Shown in pieces: positions 59,687-64,000 of a DNA stretch of 64,000 nucleotides. The notes below the pieces were generated by a model. It saw only the letters and a program-made list of their open reading frames with translations. It had not been told where the DNA came from and made no database searches. The stretch lies in contig NW_004624730.1 in the NCBI RefSeq assembly GCF_000247695.1, forward strand, positions 29,438,388 to 29,502,387. Reading direction: 5' to 3'. The stretch comes from Heterocephalus glaber (Eukaryota > Chordata > Mammalia > Rodentia > Bathyergidae). Positions within the stretch are counted from its first letter, which is position 1. Each line of letters begins with the position of its first letter. A program made the position numbers and the translations under genes.

Positions 59687-61554
59687 AGGTGAATAGATTT
59701 AAAATGAAAAAATTCTCAAATTAAAAATGAGTACTGCTGATCTGTTTATGTGAATAATTTAGATACTGCTTCTAGCTTTTTAATTCTAACAGGGTTAGAT
59801 ACAGTTTTGGACTGGGAACTAACAATTTCCCTAAAATCACCAATAATTTTTAACAAAACTGTTAGAAATAATTTATCTAAATCAGTTCGAATCTATTTTA
59901 TCCTTACTTTCATTTCCTATAGCTAACAACTACTGGAAAGTGGAAGAGAAACTGCTAATTTTTCTGAAAAATGTTTTCCTTTAATCAGGGAAGAAACAAC
60001 GTACTTCCCCAATTTGTGTAACTGCTATGGCCACACTGAAAAAACTCAATATATAATCATATTTGGAATAAAATGTCCTCACAATCGTGGCTCCTTGTGA
60101 AGTTAAATTGGCCTGCAAATATTGAATACCCTACATTTATAAAATCATAATTTATAAATATCATAGACTTAGAAAAAAATTTTAAGCATGAAAAGAATGT
60201 ATCAAAGAAGTGCATTATAAAACTGAAAATTTTAATCTCATATTTATAAATATAAATTCAAATAAATATTAAAGTTTAGAAGGGTACTCAGATACTAAGA
60301 ATGGTTAGTTTAAAGACTATTTTTTCATTATTTTTGCCCGTTTGCATCCTGTGGGTATTATTCAATTAATATGTATTTTGTACATAAATGTTGAAAAGTT
60401 ATTTTTAAAAAGAATGAAGCAACCAAGTTATGAGAAGCAAGACAAGAGTATGAATGAGTGAAAGAAAGGAATGAATAAAATCAGTCATTCGTTTTCCTTA
60501 TTTCAGCCCTGGTATTCTATGTCCTGATTTCCAGCCTCCTTAGATTACCAGAAAGTAGCTTCTCCATCCCTTCCATCTGGTCCCTAACTTGCCTGAGTAG
60601 CAAGAAGTCCTTGGTAATCTGGCTTCAAGTTGCATAAGTCTTCATGGATAAATTTCTCATTCATGGCAGCCAAACTTTCCTGCTGCATGTAAGTTGCATA
60701 AACAACTCACAAAAAATTAGCCTTTAGTGCCAGAAATATGACTGGGTTATGACAGGAAAAAAAAGAGAAATTTAAAAACTGAAATAAATGAATTTCTTGT
60801 CTTAATTCTGAGTGTATACACTAGCTTTTTGAGTACCCACAAAACAACAAAAGTCTCCAAAAGTGAGCTTTGAGGAACTTAACATTCAAAGCTTGAGCAA
60901 AGGATCAGCCACAAAAGAGTCCACAAACAGAGAAAGGATAGAGATGAGGAGACTGGTACATCATAGAAGACAAGAAAATGAGGTCTTCCAGAAGGCCTGG
61001 AATTAAATGCTGCAGGAAATGGAGTGATGACTATTGATATAAAAATACAGTATATTAACTTTTTAAAAATTCATCTACCCTTTTGGAATATTTCTACAAA
61101 ATTAAAAGAGTATTATCATATGTATACTGCTTTTTGTTTAAAAAAAAAAAAAAGGCAGAAAGTCCAGCTAACCCACAAGAAAAAAGGCAGAATAAAAACT
61201 ATTTAGAATCTGATTGGTAGGGACAAAACTATACCACTTAGGTGCATATGTTTTTACACTTTTATATTTTTGGTAACTCCGGTTATAAATTCTTAATTAA
61301 GTGCTTCACTTTCTTAAATTGATCCTTGGCTATCTATAATATTAAATTTTACTTTGTATAAATATATTTTACATCACAGATATCACTAAAAGCTTTGCCA
61401 ATTTTGATCATCTATCATACAGAGTATCAGCTTTTATAGCAAAATAGAGCAGTGGGCTCAACTTGGTAGACATGCTATTTACCTGAACTTGGAGAAAATA
61501 TTTATAAAACTGCTTTGTAAATGGTTAGATGTTTATAGCCATCTCTTATACACT
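59687..61554. other. Mostly unassigned, L2-like scrap
   Basis: A+T-rich. The piece at about 60860-60960 (CCACAAAAGAGTCCACAAAC) resembles part of the L2 3' region found at 62445. Otherwise nothing recognised. Confidence 0.4.
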
Positions 61555-63000
61555 CGTTTTCAAACCAACTATCTTCTAGCCACTGTGCCAGATGTGAAAG
61601 TTAAACAATGAGTCAAACAAAATTTTAAAAAATGCTAACAAGTTCAGTATACAATGAAAGCATGAAATGGAAGGACCTAGAATAGATGGGTGGTCCAGAG
61701 AATATATTTTGGAAAATCCTCACTTAAACGGAGACCTGAAAGAAATATAGATAATAGACACCATATGTGATAGCTCAGTAGTCACAAGAGGAAAAATCAT
61801 ATTCAGAGAGAAGGGACTGCACATTTGGGACTGCTTTCTGTGCATTCACAGAACAGGGAAAAAGAAAGATGAGCAGGGAAAAGTATAACCCTAAGTTAAA
61901 GTGAAGTACAAAAGTCAGATAGATAGTAAAATCGTGTCCTCATGATGGATTTGGACTGTGAAAAGTCATTGAAAAGATTTGTAAGGAGACAATAGGATCA
62001 TGCAATGTAGTCCAATATGGAGATGTTGATGGCTTGGCCTAGATGAAAGATTTGGAGCAACAGTAATAGATTTGAGAAACATCCATAAATTATAGTCACA
62101 AAGTCTTGGCAATTTGTTCGTTATTGAAGATGAATTAGAGAAAGGGGTTTTGCTTAGATTTCTGTGGTGAGCACCTGGATAGACATGGAACCACCCATTT
62201 TACCTAGCTAGGTGGCTATGCTGTATAATTGGTAAGGAAGTTGGAGAGTTTATGCCTGTGAGAGATTAATAAATAGCAACAATAAACAATTGGAGCTGTT
62301 AAGATAGGTCTGGGCTGGGTTGGAAATCTGGGAATTATTGTTATAAAATGGTCATTAAATCTCAAAAGTGGATGAGATCATCATGAGAGAATATAGAAAG
62401 AAAAGAACTCAGGACCATGTTTTGAGGACCTCGACATTTAGCACTTGAGCCACAAAAGAACCTACAGAGCAGAGCCAAAAAGAAAGGAAGAAAACAAGAA
62501 TGACATGGCATGGAAGACAAAGAGTGTCATGGTATTAAAAGTAGCTGAGAATTCAAGACATGTGAAAAGTAACCATGGGGTTAAGCAATGTGGAAACTGT
62601 TTTCATGGACTATTAGGTCAGAAGCCTAATGCCAATAGCTTGGCAAAAATGTGGTGTCAGGATGTCAAAACACTTAATGAGATGCCTCTTTTCAGAAATC
62701 AAGCTATGAAGAGGAAATGTGAAACAAGGAAGGTTTGTTTGAAAGTGCTCCTTTTTTTAAGACTGATAGATCAACATTTCTTAAATGCAGATGGAAAAGA
62801 TGCAGTTGAGATGGAGAAGGGAGCTGAAGAGACAGAAGAAACAGACATTGATAACCTAACAACCTTAAGAACTTGAGAATGAATAGGATCTAGAGTAATC
62901 CCAGTGATTGGTCTCTAACTCAGTGAGACAGAGGGCAAAGCCATCTGCTAATGATTTGTGATGATGGGTAGGGCAGAATAAGTGGAAGAAGTTTGACAGG
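61555..63000 (+). repeat. Long, degraded L2 LINE 3' region
   Basis: In order: TTCTAGCCACTGTGCCAGAT, AGACAATAGGATCATGCAAT, GGCTTGGCCTAGATGAAAGA, AAAGTGGATGAGATCATCAT and TTTGAGGACCTCGACATTTA. This matches the order of the L2 3' half as I know it (weight gain, treatment, cassette and end text), over about 1.4 kb. The 143-codon plus-strand frame at 62445-62876 lies inside it and is probably not a gene. Confidence 0.6.
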
Positions 63001-63800
63001 ACTTGGGAAAAATATAAAATTGAAAAATATAATAAATTTCTGGGAACGTGAGAGGGCAGTAGAATCTGGTAACTTCAAATGTAGAGTGAAGCCTATCTGG
63101 TCAGTTCTTCAGAAGCAGTCATATATATATACCTGCTGGCTGAGGAACACCTCATAGAGTTTCATTTAGTATTGGACTTAGTGGCAGGCTTCCATGCAAA
63201 GACTTAAGAAGCTTATTCTGGAGGAATCCAGAATGTTTTATAGTAATTAAAAATAGCAAAGTATTGAAATTTTCTAGTCTCATGACATATTTTCATGAAT
63301 AAAACACACTTAAAATACCAGTAATTATTTACTTAAGGAAATCACTGGAACTTCACAAAACCAGATGTGAGTTTTGAGAGTCCTTTATCATAGAAAACTT
63401 TACTGAGTGTTTGCATGCCTCTCAGTAAAAGAAGTTCAAGTGCCTTTGTTCTGATTTTGCTCCACTTAGCAAAATTCTATATAGAAAGAATCATCGATTG
63501 CACCTAATGCTCAGAAGTCTATTTGATAAGATGATTTTTAGAAAATTTTAGTTGCAATTTTGCTTTCTTTATTAGAAATAAGTAGGATTTAATGTTTAAA
63601 AATGGTGATCCAGTACATTTTTTAGATAAATCAGGTTCTTAAAATACCCTATCCAAACTACAATCTGGCCTCTTTACAAGAGGGAAAATTTAACAAAATA
63701 TTTGACATCTGAATGAATCACACTGCCTAGTTTCATGTTCCTTATTCACAAAGTATTACTACTAAAGACTTTTACTAGGTATGTGACATCAAAAATACTA

Positions 63801-63910
63801 TAGTCTAAGGCCAGGGATTTAGCTCAGTGGTTCCACTGCCTGCCCTGCAGGCACAAGGATGGGAGTTCAATCCCCCGTACCATTAAAAAAAAAAAAAAAG
63901 TCTAGTCTAA
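63801..63910 (+). repeat. ID-type SINE with short target-site duplication
   Basis: Core from 63809 (GCCAGGGATTTAGCTCAGTG ... CAATCCCCCGTACC, then A15). TAGTCTAA at 63801-63808 and about 63903-63910. 63001-63800 shows nothing recognised. Confidence 0.92.
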
Positions 63911-63916
63911 ATTTGA

Positions 63917-64000
63917 GTATCGTGTCCCAAAAAACTCCCTTATTGGAACCTAATAGGATTCAGTGGTAAAGTCTTTGGGGAGGGGATTAAGTCATAAGGG
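63917..64000 (+). mobile_element. MLT1/MaLR-type LTR start, cut by the window edge
   Basis: GTGTCCCAAAAAACTCCC, GGTAAAGTCTTTGGGGAGG and GGATTAAGTCATAAGGG follow the opening of MLT1-type LTRs. Continues beyond the window. Confidence 0.45.

Noticed and set aside
59495..59692. Pro/Phe-rich open frame (similar ones at 3838-4098, 14988-15339 and 41664-41864 on the minus strand)
   Set aside because: All are translations of the pyrimidine-rich strand of the L1 3' UTR.
62445..62876. 143-codon plus-strand open frame
   Set aside because: Lies inside the degraded L2 3' region, is rich in Lys/Glu from purine-rich text and shows no protein family motif.

Overview
This is mammalian nuclear DNA, about two-thirds A+T, with large introns and many interspersed repeats. 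It is most likely from a rodent. The repeats include a tRNA-Ala-derived ID-type SINE (about 17 copies), monomeric 7SL-derived B1-like SINEs, ERVL-MaLR LTRs, a lineage-specific L1 family with a purine-rich 3' UTR, and old MIR, L2 and MER5 remnants. The ID consensus is not the mouse/rat or squirrel form as I remember them. A castorimorph (beaver or kangaroo-rat group) is my guess, at low confidence.

One complete protein-coding gene is present: AADAC (arylacetamide deacetylase), + strand, five coding exons between 8667 and 21788. All four introns are GT-AG with compatible phases. The spliced frame is 1200 nt (399 codons plus stop), the same length as human AADAC. The oxyanion-hole HGGG motif (111-114), the triad Ser189/Asp343/His373, the cysteine pair 116/340 and the N-glycosylation sequons at Asn78 and Asn282 all fall at the human positions. 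A compact promoter with a DR1-like HNF4/PPAR site and a CCAAT inverted repeat lies just upstream.

Layout: 1-8.4 kb is intergenic, with L1 3' ends, two ID SINEs, one B1, a nearly complete ERVL-MaLR element (5.1-7.4 kb) and a second LTR copy. 8.4-22.4 kb is AADAC, with repeats in every intron. 22.4-58 kb is an AT-rich intergenic desert holding an ORF1-only L1 with a nested insertion, a 5'-inverted L1 with a perfect 14-bp target-site duplication, several ID SINEs and old L2/MIR/LTR pieces. At about 58.5 kb there is a candidate first exon of SUCNR1, the gene that follows AADAC on the same strand in human. It would contribute only the start codon before a GT donor, and the rest of the gene would lie beyond the right edge. 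59-64 kb holds an antisense L1 3' UTR, a long degraded L2 3' region, one ID SINE and an LTR fragment cut by the window edge.

I found no operon-like cluster, CRISPR array, structural RNA gene or candidate new biological system. The points most worth checking are the putative SUCNR1 exon, the ORF1-only L1, the short L1 3'-end copies, an unexplained G+C-richer block at 56.6-57.0 kb, and the AADAC promoter motifs.
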